DNA from: Monarcha castaneiventris obscurior | Taxonomy: Eukaryota; Chordata; Aves; Passeriformes; Monarchidae | DNA length: 64,000 nucleotides | NCBI GenBank assembly: GCA_026261815.1 | Contig: JAMPIT010000579.1 | Span: 1-64,000, forward strand | Direction of reading: 5' to 3' | Shown here: positions 42,175 through 54,633 of the stretch, piece by piece | How positions within the stretch are numbered: the first letter of the stretch is position 1 | Layout of the letters: each line of letters starts with the position of its first letter | The notes under the pieces: generated by a model | Told to the model about the DNA's origin: nothing | Database searches by the model: none | What the model saw: only the letters and a program-made list of their open reading frames with translations | Translations under genes and position numbers: made by a program

Positions 42175-43120
42175 GAGCTGAACAAAAAAATCCCTGGGCA
42201 ATGATTCCCCTGTGACACCCCTAAAGACCCCACCCCTCCCACGGCAGCCCCATCCCACAGAAATGTCAGTGACTGAGCCTCTGCTCTCCACGGCTTCACT
42301 GCTTTGGTACCCAGGGGTTGCCACGGGGTCCCCATCGCCCCTCTGAGCTGGGTTTGGGTGGGGTTTTGGTGGCTCTGCAGTCCCTGTTGTAATGTGGTTG
42401 TTCCAGGTCACAGACCACGATCTCTGGGCTGCCCATTCTGGGTATGTATTTTTGAGTCACATTTAAGCTGCAGCTTTGTCCATTCTATTATTCATGTTCA
42501 GATTCTCAGCTCCAGGACTCGCTGTGATCCACCTGTGACTCACATCCCAGGGCCATAAAATTCTGAAAAACTTCACTGATCAGCCCAGCAATCCCAGCCA
42601 CTGTTGTCTACTTTTAAATAATACAAAACTGTCAGCCCCAGCTGTGGTCACAGGACAGCCAGAGAGCAGGACAGCACCGCAGCAGCCAGAGCTGAGGGCT
42701 CACACAGGGACAGAAGGACAGTGTGGAAGGATAAACAGAGCAGCTCTGAAAGCACCGAGTGCTGCTGCTCCCTGGCACTGCTGCTGTGCTGGGACTCAGT
42801 TTCTCTCCCCCTCTGCACACAGGCACTGCCCTGCCAGATTCAGATGAGATTTGAAAGGAAGGATTTTTGACAAGTTGCTGCAGGATCCTTTATTTTGCTA
42901 AAGTGCCCAGAGGTGGTGATTCCTCATTTACATTGCCTCTGGGTAAATTTTGAGATGTAAGCAGTGAATTATAAATAGAATGAATAAACCCAGTAATGGG
43001 ATGATAATGGGATAAATAAAGTTTCATTGTTCGCAACATTATCACAAAATTAAAAAAGAAACCCTGCACACACACAGCCACAATGAAAAACTTGAGAAGA
43101 CAGGCTGGGCCTGCAATGAG
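42175..43120. other. Unassigned stretch before block C
   Basis: No gene recognised. AT-rich from about 42,880 to 43,060. Confidence 0.35.
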
Positions 43121-44088
43121 TTACACTGCAGGTTGTGGAGAACAAAAGTGGCATTTCTTTGCTTCTGAAAAGTGTCCAGTCATAAATTTTATCAGGGCAT
43201 CCCTGAGCTCCTGGTTCCTCAGGCTGTAGATGAGGGGGTTCAGGGCTGGAGGCACCACCGAGTACAGAACTGACAGTGCCAGATCCAGGGATGGGGACGA
43301 GATGGAGGAGGGCTTCAGGTGGGCAAATGTGCCAGTGCTGAGGAACAGGGAGAGCACAGCCAGGTGAGGGAGGCAGGTGGAAAAGGCTTTGTGCTGGCCC
43401 TGCTCAGAGGGGATCCTCAGCACAACCCTGAAGATCTGCACATAGGAGAAAACAATGAACACAAAACATCCAAGTCCTAAAGTGACACTAAAAGTAAGAA
43501 CCCCAAGTTCTCTGAAGTAGGAGTGTGAGCAGGAGAGCTTGAGGATCTGTGGAATTTCACAGAAGAATTGGCCCAGGGCATTGCCCTGGCACAGGGGCAG
43601 GGAAAATGTATTGGCCGTGTGCAGCAGAGCAGTGAGAATGGCACAGGCCCAGGCAGCTGCTGCCATGTGGGCACAAGCTCTGCTGCCCAGGAGGGTCCCG
43701 TAGTGCAGGGGTTTGCAGATGGACACGTAGCGGTCGTAGCACATGATGGTCAGGAGGGAAAACTCTGCTGTGATGAAGAACAGAAAGAAAAAGACCTGAG
43801 CAGCACATGCTGAGTAGGAGATGTGCGTGGTGCCCCAGAGGGAATTGTGCATGGCTTTGGGCACAGTGGTGCAGATGCAGCCCAGGTCGGTGAGGGCCAG
43901 GTTGAGCAGGAAGAAGAACATGGGGTGTGCAGGTGCTGGCCGCAGGCTACGGCGCTGATGATGAGGCCGTTGCCCAGGAGGGCAGCCAGGGAGATGCCCA
44001 GCAAGAGGCAGAAGTGCAGGAGCTGCAGCTGCCGCGTGTCTGCCAATGCCAGCAGGAGGAAGTGGCTGATGGAGCTGCTGTTGGACAT
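43121..44088 (-). pseudogene. Olfactory receptor, OR14-like, one-base frameshift (block C)
   Basis: The start MSNSSSISHF at 44,088 and helix 1 are open to about 43,925. There the run that is five C in blocks A and B (CACACCCCCATG) has only four, shifting the frame just before the MFFFLL of helix 2. From there to the stop at 43,121 the other frame is fully open with every receptor signature: MCYDRYVSICKPL, FFCEIPQ, SYVQIFRVVL, KAFSTCLPHLAVL and PALNPLIYSLRN. A single missing base is therefore the only visible lesion. This is a very young pseudogene, or an intact gene with a sequencing or assembly error in a homopolymer. The 5' noncoding exon seen in A and B lacks its donor here, which favours real decay. 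Confidence 0.85.
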
Positions 44089-45900
44089 TTGCTGGCTCTG
44101 GGCACGGGCACCTGGTCATGGAGAAAGGACAGGGACAAGTCAGCACAGGCTGCTTGGAGCCAAACCTGGGCCATTCCCTGCAGACTGTCCCGCTGGCACT
44201 CAGCCACCCTTGCTCCTGCTCTGGGAAAACCTTCACCCAGCTCCCTGCCTGAGCTCCAGCTCTGCTGTCTGAGGGTGCCAGGAGCAGCCAGGCCTGTGCG
44301 TGGGGGCTCTCGAGGAGCCATCCCTGCCCCGCTGCCCTGGGTTTGTGGCTGTGTGGCAGAGGGACAAGGCTGGATAGTCAGGATTTGTCAGTGGAATCAC
44401 TCCTCATGCACACAGACTTGGTACCATCTGCACTGACACTTCCAAAGGAAATAGATGGCAGGAGCTGGTTTTAGGAAATGTTTTCCTACCCACACATCAT
44501 TCCTGGCTCTCTGAGATCAGAAATCCCCAGCATTTCTGCTGCATTCCCAGTTTGCCACTGAGAGGGGTGAGAGGCAAAGGATTCCCTGTGGCTCAGGGCA
44601 AGGTGAGGGGCTGCATGGGCTCATTCCCAACTGCCCTGGGCTTGCCCCTTTGGCTGCAATCAGAGCACAATCCCACTCCCGGCTCACCCTGGGATAAACC
44701 AGAGCCTGCCCAGAGCAGAGGGATCCCTGAATGTCTCACCCTCTCTAAAGGGCTCTGGGCAAGGTCTCAGCACCCCTCTTCTGCCAGGGACACTCACGGT
44801 GCCCTTGGCAAACCCAGCAGCATTTCCTCAGCTGTGGCATCTCTGCACTTCCCCGGGGGACATTCAGGGCACTCCGAGAGGCTCTGGCACAGATTTGCAC
44901 CCGGGAGGGCAGCTCAGAGCTTGGGAGGACACAGCGAGGAGAGCCCCGGCTGTGCCCATGATGGGATCTCAGGGAGGGAGGCTCAGCTCATTCCCCTTTG
45001 CCATGGACTGCTTTGCCCACAGCCCCACAGGGCACAGGGAAGCTTGGACACCCCATTCCCATGGACAGCCCTGCCTGGCAGGAATCCCAAGGACAGTGCC
45101 TGACTCAGCTGCTGCAGAGCCCAGAGCCTCCCTGAGAGCACCAGGTAACATTGACAATATCAGAGGAGTGCAGAAAAAAGAGAAGATGTTGAGGTGCTGT
45201 GCCTGCGAGGGCAGGGCAGAGACTCAGAATGTTCAGGGACTCTGGGATTACAATTCCTGTTCTGCTTCCCTCATCCCCCAACCTTCCCACCCTGCTCCAA
45301 GCAGGAAATTGAAACAGTCTCAGAAAAGCTCCTGACCTTTACAGCAATCCCGGGCTCACCTTTGGGAAGTGTCCTCCGGAGCTGTGGCCAGGCTGGTGTG
45401 GAGCTGGGAGCAGCCCTGCCCCAGGCAGCAGCTCTCAGCAGCAGCAGCTGCCCTGCTCAGGGTGGCTCCTTCCCCCCACAGCTTCACCCCCAGCGCTGGC
45501 AGCAGCTCCCCGGGCCGGCTGAGAGCTGCCCCTGGCAGGCAGCAGAGTCCCTGGGCCAGCACAGCGCCCTGGGCTGCAGGACCCTGCTCTGCAGGACAGC
45601 CCTGGGCACCCCTGGCTGCAGCCGCGGCTGCTCAGCCCTGCAGCAGAGCCTGGCACCAGGGAGCTGCCTTGTGCTGGGCCTGGGCTGCTGCAGCAGGGAA
45701 ACCCAGCCCTGCCCTAGGGCCACATCCCCCACACTGCAGCAGCCCTGAGAGTCCTCCGGAAAGCTCCTGAGAGCTGAGCCATGGGCCAGCTTCAGGAGAT
45801 GCCTCCAGGAGCTGCAGCTTCTCTTCCCACAGCCAGACAAGGGCTGTTTGCAACGCTGGGAGGATTTCTCCTGTGCTGAGCCCGCAGTGAGCTGTGCTCT
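44089..45900. other. Block C-specific stretch upstream of the receptor
   Basis: Replaces the 1.5-kb intron region of blocks A and B; matching is lost soon after the acceptor-like CATGACCAG near 44,113 and resumes near 45,905. No gene recognised, although frames up to 205 codons are open on the minus strand. Confidence 0.4.
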
Positions 45901-45904
45901 GTGC

Positions 45905-46170
45905 TCCCAGCCCAGGCTGAGCTGAAGGCCTGGGTGCCTCTGTGCTGTGCCCGGGCTGGCTGCAGGCAGTGCCCCAGCCCTGCTGGGCTGTGCACAGGAG
46001 CTGCTCCTGGCCAGAGCTGTCTCTCTGCAGCGCTGCCGCTTGCCGGGAGCTGCCTCTGTGCCAGGAGCCCGGCCCAGCTCAGCAGCACAGACACAGCACA
46101 AGGACTTTCATGACCCTCTCGGGCCTTGCTGCTGAGGCCCTCAACCTCAGGCCCTCACAGGGACTTGCAG
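45905..46170 (-). other. Receptor first-exon block without donor (block C)
   Basis: Matches 2,100-2,370 of block A closely. The donor end (GATTCT/GTGAGTAC) present in A and B is missing, because matching stops at about 45,905. If this block is the first exon, the block C gene can no longer splice it in the same way. Confidence 0.4.
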
Positions 46171-46479
46171 AAACCTCTCAAGAATTCAAGTCAGAATGGA
46201 ACTGCAAAGTTTCTTGAAGTTTTTATGGGTCCCAGTGAGGGACAGGAGTGAGAAAGTGTCCCCAGGCTGCAGTCAGAGCAGAGAACTGGAGGCAGGGATG
46301 CCAGGTGGGGACAAAGAGAAGCCAAATCTTGGTGCCCTGGGGCACAGCAGCGTCTGTGCCAGCAAGGGCTGTGAGGAGACACCTTGTGCTGAGGCCCTGG
46401 GGCCTCCTGGCACAGCCCCAGCAAGGATGGGCACTGTCACCCCCTTGTGCTGCCCTCAGCATCCCCCCCACATCCCAGT

Positions 46480-46940
46480 GGCCTCAGGGATCTGCTGCAA
46501 GGAGTCCCTGGGGAGCCTTGCTCAGGAATGGCCCTGGGGGGCTCCTCACTGCTCCCAGGGACTGCAGCTTTTTCCAAGCACTTTGCCTTTGCCTTTTGCC
46601 TGGGACTCTCTGAGAGCTTCCTGCAATCCTGGCCTCCAATTATCTGCCCTAAGGAGTCCCTGGAGATTCTTTGTCAGTAACAACACTCACTGGGGCTCAT
46701 TAATGCTTCAGGGTACTGCAGTTTTTTAAGCTACTTTCCACACTGACTCTGTGAGAAGTTTGTGCAATCATGGCCTCCAATTATCTCCTTTAACGAGTCC
46801 CTTGAGAGCTTTGCATTGACACTCAGTGGGGCTCATTAATGCTCTGAGATACTCAAGTTTTTGAGGGTACTTTGGATTTTCCTTCTCACACTGAGTCTCT
46901 GAGAGGTTTTTTTGCAACCATTGATGCCTGAAGTGGCTCC
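46480..46940. repeat. 145-bp tandem repeat (block C)
   Basis: Direct copy of the array at 2,680-3,130, with CTGGCCTCCAATTATCT cores at about 46,628 and 46,770. Confidence 0.75.
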
Positions 46941-46974
46941 CTAAAACACAGAGATTTGAAAAGAATAAGGGAAT

Positions 46975-47395
46975 AAAGGTAGGTATTTATTTGAAGGGCC
47001 TTCTAAGGTACCCTGGGGAGTCCAGAGGCTACTGCCAAAATGGGCCCCAAGATGTACTGCGGGTCACAAGTTCTTCACAATTTTAGAAGTTTGGTTCATT
47101 TCCATATAAGGGTTAATTCTCCAATTTAAGCTTCAGTTCATGATGTAATTTCCCCAAGCTTGTCCCTCCTTTAGAGGCTTTTGGTTTATACTTTTTGGGC
47201 CTTGGATGGTCGGAGTGTCCTTGGAGAGCAGGCCTGGAGAGGCTTTGTTATGTCCGCCTAGCACGGGAGAGCAGAAATTAACAGGCTACAAGAAACTTTG
47301 GATACACTTTGGATGAGAAGCATATGCAGATTTTGGTTCCAAACCTGCGTTGGGGTTACCAGCTGTGTAGATAATAAGCACAGGAAAAGAATCAT
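46975..47395 (-). mobile_element. Endogenous retrovirus remnant, start of env side (block C)
   Basis: Copy of 3,171-3,590, equally degraded. The start region after the pol stop is retained. Confidence 0.4.
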
Positions 47396-47865
47396 TTAAA
47401 CGATATAATCTTTGTTTGTATCAGGCCCTGTTTTCTCAGTTGTTTCAGGAGCAGAAGCCTTCTTAACTCTGGAGTAGTGAATCCAGGGTCCTTTGCCAGC
47501 CACTGTGACTGCGGTGAGGGTGGTCAGCAAAATCTGGAATGGTCCTCTCCCCTTGGCCTGTAGAGGGTCACTGTCCCAGCACTTAACACAGAGCCAGTGT
47601 CCAGGCTGGAAGGGATGTGCAGGGGTGTCCAGTCCTATGGGTGTGGATAACACGGTGTAATTCTGGAGCTTCTGCACAGTGGAACCCAAAGCCATTAGAT
47701 ATCTCTGGACATCAAGTTTCCCCCTCATGTAAATCTCCCCTGGAACATGTGGAATTTGCTATGGCTGCCATACAGTATTTCATAGGGACTGATGTTATCC
47801 CTGTGCCTCGGTTGTGTCCGGATCCTCAGGAAAGCTCCAGGCAAGGCCTGAACCCATGGCATGGA
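47396..47865 (-). pseudogene. Endogenous retroviral pol, integrase C-terminus (block C)
   Basis: Copy of the block A fragment, with the same frame change between the SPYEILYG part and the GPFQILLTTLTAV part. A few substitutions distinguish it, including loss of the ATG at the junction-side codon. Shared breaks show the element was already dead when the block was duplicated. Confidence 0.8.
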
Positions 47866-47884
47866 TGTCTCTAAAACCTAAGGC

Positions 47885-49200
47885 ATCACCATCACCTCAC
47901 AGGGCTCTCCTGGGTTCCATGAGGCCCCTGTGTGACACACTGGAGCTGCAGTTCAGTGAGGTTCCATAACCTCACCAGGGTCTCTGGGGTTCAATGGGGC
48001 GCGCCCTTCTCACATTTGAGCCTTGGTTCCATGAGTTCCATGCACTGACAGTGGTGTCTGTGTTCCGTGAGGCCCAGCTGTATCACATCAGAGCCTTGCT
48101 TTCACCAGGTTCCAATACCTCACTGTGGTCTCCTGAGCTCCATGAGGCCCTGCTGTGTCACACTGGAGCCTTGGTTCCATGAGGTTCCACAGCCTCACTG
48201 TGGTATCTTTGGTTCAATGAGGCTTCTCTGAGTCACATTAGAGCCCTGGTTCCATGAATTTCCTTACCTTCACTATGGTTTTGGTTCCATAATTTCCTGA
48301 TGCGCCACTTTAGCATTTTGGTTCCATGAGATTCCATAGCATCCGTGTGGTCTCCTGTCTTCCATGAGGCCTCACTGTGTCACACTGCAGCCTTGATTCC
48401 ATGAGTTTCCATAACCTGACAGCATCTCCTGGGTTCCATGAGGCCCTTCTGTGACACATTGCATCCTTGGTTTCATGATGTTCCAAAACCTCACTATGGT
48501 CTCTTGGTTCCCTGAGGCTCCTCTGTGTCCCATTTGAGCCTTGGTTCCATTGGGTTCCATAAGCTCACAATAGTCTCCTGCATTTAATGAGGAGCCGCTG
48601 TTTCACATTTCAGCCTCGCATTCATGAGGTTCCATTTCCTCCTTGTGGTCACCTGTGCCCCATGAGGCCCCACTGTGTCACATTAGAGACTTGGGTCCAA
48701 GATATTCCATGGCCTCAAAATTCAGTGAGGCCCTGCTGTGTCACACTGGAGCCTTGGTTCCAGGAGGTTCCGTGGCATCACCGTGGTCTCCTGCATTCCA
48801 TGAGGCCCTGCTGTGAGACATTTGAGCTGCAGTTCCATGAGGTTCCAGAACCTCACTCTGCTCTGTTGGGTTGCAGGATGCACCATTGAGTCACACTGGG
48901 GCCTGGGTTCCATGAGGTTCCGTAAGCTCCCTACGCTCTTTATCCCATGAGGCTCTGCTGTTTCCCATTGCAGCCTCTGCTCCATTGCCTTTCAATACCT
49001 CACTGGGGACTATTGGGTTCCATGAGGACCTGCTGTGGAACAATGGACTTCTGGTTCCATGAGTTTCCTTTGTGTCACAAGGGTCTCCTGGGTTCCACGA
49101 GGCCCCGATGTGTCACAGTGGAGCCTTGGTTCCATGAGGTTCCATTGGCTCCCCAGGCTCTTTTGGGTTCTTTGGGCTGCGCTGTGTCCCAGTGGACACT
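47885..49200. repeat. 75-bp GGTTCCATGAG minisatellite (block C)
   Basis: Same array as 4,080-5,690, shorter overall by about 300 bp, with unit gains and losses, for example an extra pair of units at about 48,190-48,370. Confidence 0.85.
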
Positions 49201-49865
49201 GGGTTCCACCCGCCCTGGCAATGTCCAAGTGGTTCCCCTGGGTGGGGCCGTGATGGGGCAGAGATCCACCTGCAAGCCCTGCACGATCCCACACTGGAGC
49301 AGATGGGTTCCCAAAGGAAGCCGTGACCCCGTGGGAAGCCTGTGCTGGAGCAGGCTCCTGGCAGGACCTGGGGAACCCTGGAGAGAGGAGCCCACCTGGA
49401 GCAGGTTCCTGGGAGCATTTATGATCACATGGGGTCCCACCCTGGAGCAATTCCTGAAGGACTGACCCCGTGCCTGGGACCCACCCTGGAGGAGGGAAGG
49501 ATCCGACTCCTCTTCCTGAGGAGGAGCCTGACCCCCATTCCTGTCTCCCTGTGCTGCTGGGAGGGAAGAGGGAGAGAACTGGGAATAAAGTGGGACTCTG
49601 GAAGGAGGGAGGGGTTGGGAAACGGTGCTTTAGGATTTGTTTTCCTTCTCATTTTCCCACTCTGATTCTGACTGGGGATAAATCCAATTAGGATCCCCCA
49701 GTCGAGTCCCTTTTGCCTGGAATCCATGAGGGATCTCTCCCTGCCCTTTGTCCAATTTAGGAGCCTTTCCTTGTATTTTATCCCCATCCAGGTGTGGAAA
49801 GGAAGCATGGAACAGATTTGAGGGACACTGGGAATCCAGCCAGGATCACCACACCCCACACAGCC
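49201..49865 (+). mobile_element. Degraded ERV LTR (block C)
   Basis: Copy of 5,691-6,332. It keeps a stretch GGGGATAAATCCAATTAGGA at about 49,675 that is deleted in block A. Confidence 0.6.
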
Positions 49866-50009
49866 ATGGGAATCAGCAGAGGTGCCCATTTACCAGGGAA
49901 CAGAATCCAAACAGGAAAGTTTGGGGTCAGGGAGAAAATCAGATCCATTGGGACATGCGCAGTCTCCAGGACACCCAGAGATGGAACAGCCACGAGCCTG
50001 AGATTTGGC

Positions 50010-50813
50010 TCCATGGGATGTCTGGAATCCTCTGGGATGATCCTGTTCCACACCTCTCTTGATGATCTGGACGAGGGGATTGAGGGCCCCTCAGTAAATT
50101 GAGGGATGAGCCCAAGCTGGGTGGGATGTGGATGTGCTGGAGGGCAGGAAGCTCTGCAGAGGGATCGGGACAGGCTGGAGCCATGGGATCCATGGGACTG
50201 ATGGCGTGGGATGGGCCCAGGAGGGTGTCAGGGTCAACAGGGCCAAGTGTCAGGGTCACAACACCCCCATGGAACATTCCAGGCTGCAGGAAGAGCAGCT
50301 GGGAAGTTGGGAAAGGACCTGGAGGTGCTGGGGACAGTGGCTGGATGCCAGCCCAGGTGTGCCTGGGTGTGTCCATGTGTGTCTCCATGTGTCCAGGTGT
50401 GTCCAGCTGGTCAGTGGCACCTGGCTTGGATCAGGAATCGTGTGTCCAGCAGCATCAGGCCAGGGATTGTCTCCCTGTACCTGGCACAGGTGAGGCCCCA
50501 CCTGGAATCCTGGGGCCAGTGCTGGGCCCTGCACAAGGACATGGAGGGGCTGGAGCATGTCCAGAGCTGGGAATGGAGCTGGAGGAGGGGCTGGAGAGCT
50601 CCTGAGGGTGCCAGGGGTGGGTCAGGTGGGACATCAGGAGGAATTTTTCCATAGAAATGGGTTGTTAAACATTAGGATGGAGCAGGGAATGGGGTTGGGT
50701 CCCCAGCCCTGGAGGGGTCCAGGGAACACGTGGACGTGGCACTCCAGGTCTGACAAGGTGGGATCAGGCACAGGTTGGACTCGATGGTCTCGCAGGGATT
50801 TTCCAGCCTGGCC
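50010..50813 (+). mobile_element. CR1 LINE 3' fragment (block C)
   Basis: Copy of the block A fragment with the same ends and the same internal deletions, so the insertion preceded the duplication. Confidence 0.85.
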
Positions 50814-51404
50814 TGGTTCCAGCTGGGATGGAGTTAATTTCTCCTCAGGAACTGTTCCAGTGCTGCCGTTTGGATTTGGAATGAGAACGCTGTTGGTAAC
50901 ACAGCAATGGTTTGGGTTTTGCTAAGTCAGGTTTCTTCTGACTCAAGGACTTTTTTTCCTTGTCTCCTGCTCTGCCACTGGGAGGTTCCCAAAGGAAACT
51001 GGGAAGGAGCAGAGCTGGGCCAGGGGAGCCAAGTGGCCAAAGAGCTTTTCCACAGCACAGAATGTCCCTCCCAGCTCCAAGCTGGGGGGAGTTACCCAGA
51101 AGGGCCGATCTGGGCTGGGGAAGGGGGGGCTGCCATCGGTCAGAGGGTGCTGAGCAATTGCACTGGGCATCACTTGGGGCTTTCCCCTTTTTATTATTAT
51201 TGTTCTTGGGGTTGTTATTAGCATTGTCTTTACATTTTTACTGTATTTTACTTTATATTCAGTTCTTAAACTTGTTATCTCAACAAAAGTTTCACTTTGA
51301 TTCTCCTCCCCATCCAGCTGGGGTGGGGAGTGGGGGAAGAGAGGTGGGGTTGAGTGAGCGGCTGCACCGTGTTTGAATCTCCAGCTGGGCTTAAAACCAC
51401 CACA
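50814..51404 (+). mobile_element. Avian ERV LTR (block C)
   Basis: Copy of 7,285-7,875. It ends CTTAAAACCACCACA, against ...CACGACA in block A. Confidence 0.7.
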
Positions 51405-51414
51405 GCTCCTGGCT

Positions 51415-52045
51415 GCACCCGAGACTCCTCCAGGCATCTCCTGGAGCCTTTTCACAGCTCCTCAAGGAACCTGAGATCCCAGGGAGCAGCCCCCGATTCC
51501 TCCTGGGGAAATGCCTCAGATGATTTTTACCCGCTTGCAAGGAACTGTGGCCTTTTGGATTCAGCTGAGATTCCTCCCAGGACTCTTCTGGAGTCTTTCG
51601 ACCTCTCATTTTGGCTCCTGAGTTGATAACCACAGGCCCACAATCTTCCAGGGAAGGTTTCCAATATGTTTTTTCTTCTTTGGAGACACATTTTTGCTCT
51701 GGAATCCACCCGAGACTCCTCCCAGGCATCTCCTGGAGCCTTTTCACATCTCCTCAAGGAAGCTGAGATCCCAGGAAGCAGCCCCAGATTCCTCCAGGGA
51801 AGAATTTCAAGATGCTTTTGCTCCTTTGGAAGTATTTCTCTGTGCCAGAATCCACAGGAGCCTCCTCCTGGCACTCGACACAGTCTTTCCCTCTCAGCTT
51901 TAGGCTGAGAGGTAGCAGCCTCAGACTGCTCCAAGGCAGGTACCTGAGGTGATTTTTCTCTTTTGGTGGATATTGGATCTTCTGTGATCTACCTGACATT
52001 GTTCCAAGGCATCTGCCAGAGTCTTGACCTCCAATTTCAGGATGA
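51415..52045. repeat. 146-bp tandem repeat (block C)
   Basis: Copy of 7,886-8,520 with few changes; unit starts at about 51,417, 51,565, 51,708 and 51,854. Confidence 0.7.
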
Positions 52046-52089
52046 CAAAAACGTCCAGCAGCCCCAGAGGGCCCCAGGGAAGCTGCCCG

Positions 52090-52779
52090 AGGGGATTTTG
52101 TGCCGGCAAAGAGGGAGCTGTGCAGGCCTGGAGGAGGCCAGGGGCAGGCGCGCTGTGCTGCCTCAGGAGCAGCTGAATGTGGCTCCTCTTGTGCCGGGGC
52201 TGCGTCTGTGTGCCCCGCTGGGCACGCTGAGGAGCGGCTGAATGTGCCTCTGGCCGCAGGCTCTGTGTGTGGCTGCTGCTGGACACAGAGGCCGCCTCGG
52301 CCTCCTGCTGTGGGGCGGGCGCAGGGCCGGGCAGTGCCCCTGGTGCTGCCGAGCGCCGGGCAGGGCTGGCTGGGGCTGTGGCGCTGGCCGGGCTGCCCGG
52401 CTGCAAGGGCCGGCCAGGACAGCAGCTGCCCCACTGCGGCCTTGTCCCCGCCAGGGCCCCCGGGCCAGGCCGCCATGGCTGCGCTGCTGCTGGAGCTGCG
52501 GGGGCTGCGGGGCCATGCCGGCCTGGCCCTGTGCCCATGGAGGGACGAGGCCCGGCCCTGGCTGCCCTGAGGCTGCCGCTGCTGCAGCTGCGCCCGCACC
52601 AGGAGCAGCAGCAGCAGCAGGAGGAGGCGGCGTGGGATGGAGGCGCTGCCTTGGCCCAGTGCTGGGGAGCCCCGGCGCCGTCCCAGCAGCGGCCTCTCCC
52701 TCCTGGCCCGGCCCTCAGCTGGTGCCGCCCTTGGGGCGCTGGGCCTTGGGCTTCCTCTTCTCCATGGGCATCCCCTGCT
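52090..52779. other. GC-rich CpG block, block C copy
   Basis: Almost base-for-base equal to 8,560-9,257, apart from a shorter CAG run near 52,606. It ends abruptly at GGGCATCCCCTGC, where the CCCAGT minisatellite begins. Confidence 0.4.
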
Positions 52780-52784
52780 TCCAG

Positions 52785-53105
52785 CATGGTTCCAGTTGCC
52801 CACAGTCATGCCCAGTCACCTTCAGTGGGGTTCCAGTTGCCCCCGGTACCTCCAAGTTTCGTCCACACCATCCAAACTGCCCCCAGCATGCTCCCAGTCA
52901 CTCCCAGTATCATCCCAGTCCCCCTCAGTGTGGTCCCAGTTGCCTCCACCATGGTTGCAGTTGCTCCCAGTTACCCCTAGTACAGATCCAGTCACTGCCA
53001 GTATGACCTCAGTTGCCCGCAGTGGAGACACAGTCACTCCCAGTTGCTCCCAGTTGCCCTAGAATGGTTCCAGGTGCCCCCAATATTTCCATGTCCCTGC
53101 TCCCA
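52785..53105. repeat. CCCAGT minisatellite (block C)
   Basis: About half the length of the block A array, with the same unit types. Confidence 0.8.
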
Positions 53106-53117
53106 GCGCTGCTCCCA

Positions 53118-53481
53118 GCCCTGATCCGTGGGCATGGGAATGTCCCGCTCCCTTCCCGGGGCAGGCTCACACCTGAGCCAGGGGTGCAGGGCAGGACCTT
53201 GCCCTGAGCCCAAGCCCTGTGGCCCCTGCAGGATCTGCTTCCCATCGGCCTCTTCCTGCTGCGGCCCCAAGCCCAGCTCGGTGCTGAACCAAGGGCGCTG
53301 GGCCGGGGTCATCCCCCGGCGGGGGCTGCGCACCCCCTCTGCCCCCTCCCCAAATTCCCTCCCGGGGGCAGCAGGGGCTGGGGCAGGAGCCCTGTGGGCA
53401 GGGAAAAGGGGGTGACACTGGCATGGGGGGTCACACACGCTCTGGGGGGGACACACACGGCCCCTGGGGACCCCCCCTCAC
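53118..53481. other. Conserved GC-rich stretch (block C)
   Basis: Nearly identical to 10,071-10,423. No gene seen. Confidence 0.3.
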
Positions 53482-53555
53482 CTTCTCCTGCAGCGCCAGG
53501 AGGATGAACCCCAATATGGAGCCCCCAAACCCCAGAAGCATCTTGGGGGTGGGGT
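53482..53555 (-). pseudogene. MHC class II beta transmembrane exon fragment (block C)
   Basis: Better preserved than the block A copy: after a CACCAG acceptor the reading is PKMLLGFGGSILGFILLALQ then EK before a GTGAGG donor. That matches the class II beta anchor (KML-G-GG--LG-IFLALG). It is shorter than a full exon, because the second half of the helix and the basic stop-transfer residues are absent. No beta-2 exon lies upstream. Confidence 0.7.
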
Positions 53556-53913
53556 CTGGTGGCAGCTTTCAGAGTCTGGGGGAGTCACAGCTGCTCTAAA
53601 ACCCCCTCCCAGCCACACAGCCACTCCCAGACCCCTCAAACCATCCCACAGCTCCTGGCCAGGACTCCCCCAACCACTCCCTGCAATAGAAAAGGACCCA
53701 AGAGCCACCAAAACCCCTTCCCATCACCCCCAAGACCCGCACACATTCTTTTGAAGCCACACAGCCCTGCCAGCACCCCAAAACTTCCTCACATACTGCC
53801 CCAAAAGCCCCCCAAACCACCTCCCATCACCACAAATGCCCCCAAGAGCCACAAAAGCCCCTCCCAGTGCCCCCAGAATCCCCCATATCCTCTCCCACCC
53901 TCCATGGCACTGA

Positions 53914-54130
53914 CCAGGACAGGTTGGTGGACAGGAACATCCACAGCTAGGAGCAGCTTGGGCACTTCAGCAGCGATTTGGGCACTTTGGGGGGCACACC
54001 CCGGATGGGCAGACCCAGGCCAGGGACTGGGACAGACAACCGGAATTCCTGGAGAACAGACGGGCTCAGGTGGACACATTCTGCCACCACAACTGTGATA
54101 CTGTGGCCCCAATCCGCCTGGCTTCCCGGC
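53914..54130 (+). pseudogene. MHC class II beta, beta-1 domain exon fragment (block C)
   Basis: Copy of 10,800-11,015 on the plus strand. Extra damage: TAG replaces a codon at about 53,947 (CACAGCTAGGAG), and the G run before ACACCCCGG is one base different. The second-cysteine region reads CCACCACAACTGTG. Confidence 0.7.
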
Positions 54131-54545
54131 CCCACACACACCTGAATCCTCCCAAATATTCCTCTGAAGCTCAAATTCACCCCCAAATTCCAGGAAAATG
54201 CTGTAGCGTTAGATAAATTTGCTTAATTTCTTTATTTCTACCCCAATTTTGGTTGTTTCAACAGCATTAACACAAAAATTACTTAGGTTTGAAAAGACCT
54301 CCAAGATCATCCAGTGGTGCTTGATACCACCAGAAGAAACAATTGGACAGAATAGATGAAATTCTTTTGAGATTAAAGTTAAAAAATTGGCTCTTCCCAA
54401 TGAATTTCCAGTGTTGATCTGAGTCCCAATGGATGTTCCTGCCCCTGCCTTCACCCAGATGCCTACAGGGATCCAGGAGGACGGTGGAGATCACCAGCCT
54501 GGGGTGTTCCCAACCTGGATCACAGGGAATGTGGGTCAGCAGGGC
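54131..54545. other. Noncoding stretch before zinc-finger gene (block C)
   Basis: Counterpart of 11,016-11,417; likely 3' UTR of the zinc-finger gene plus AT-rich DNA. No gene seen. Confidence 0.4.
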
Positions 54546-54633
54546 TCTGCCAAACGTGGTTCCTCTGATGGGGGATTAAGTCGGAGCAGAGGATGAAGCT
54601 CTTCCTGCACTCAGCGCACTCTCAGGGCTGCCC
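54546..54633 (-). pseudogene. Fossil C2H2 finger downstream of the zinc-finger stop (block C)
   Basis: Past the TAA the frame reads ECAECRKSFILCSDLIPHQR then NH after a second stop in the linker. Same fossil finger as in block A, with the first linker further decayed. Confidence 0.7.
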
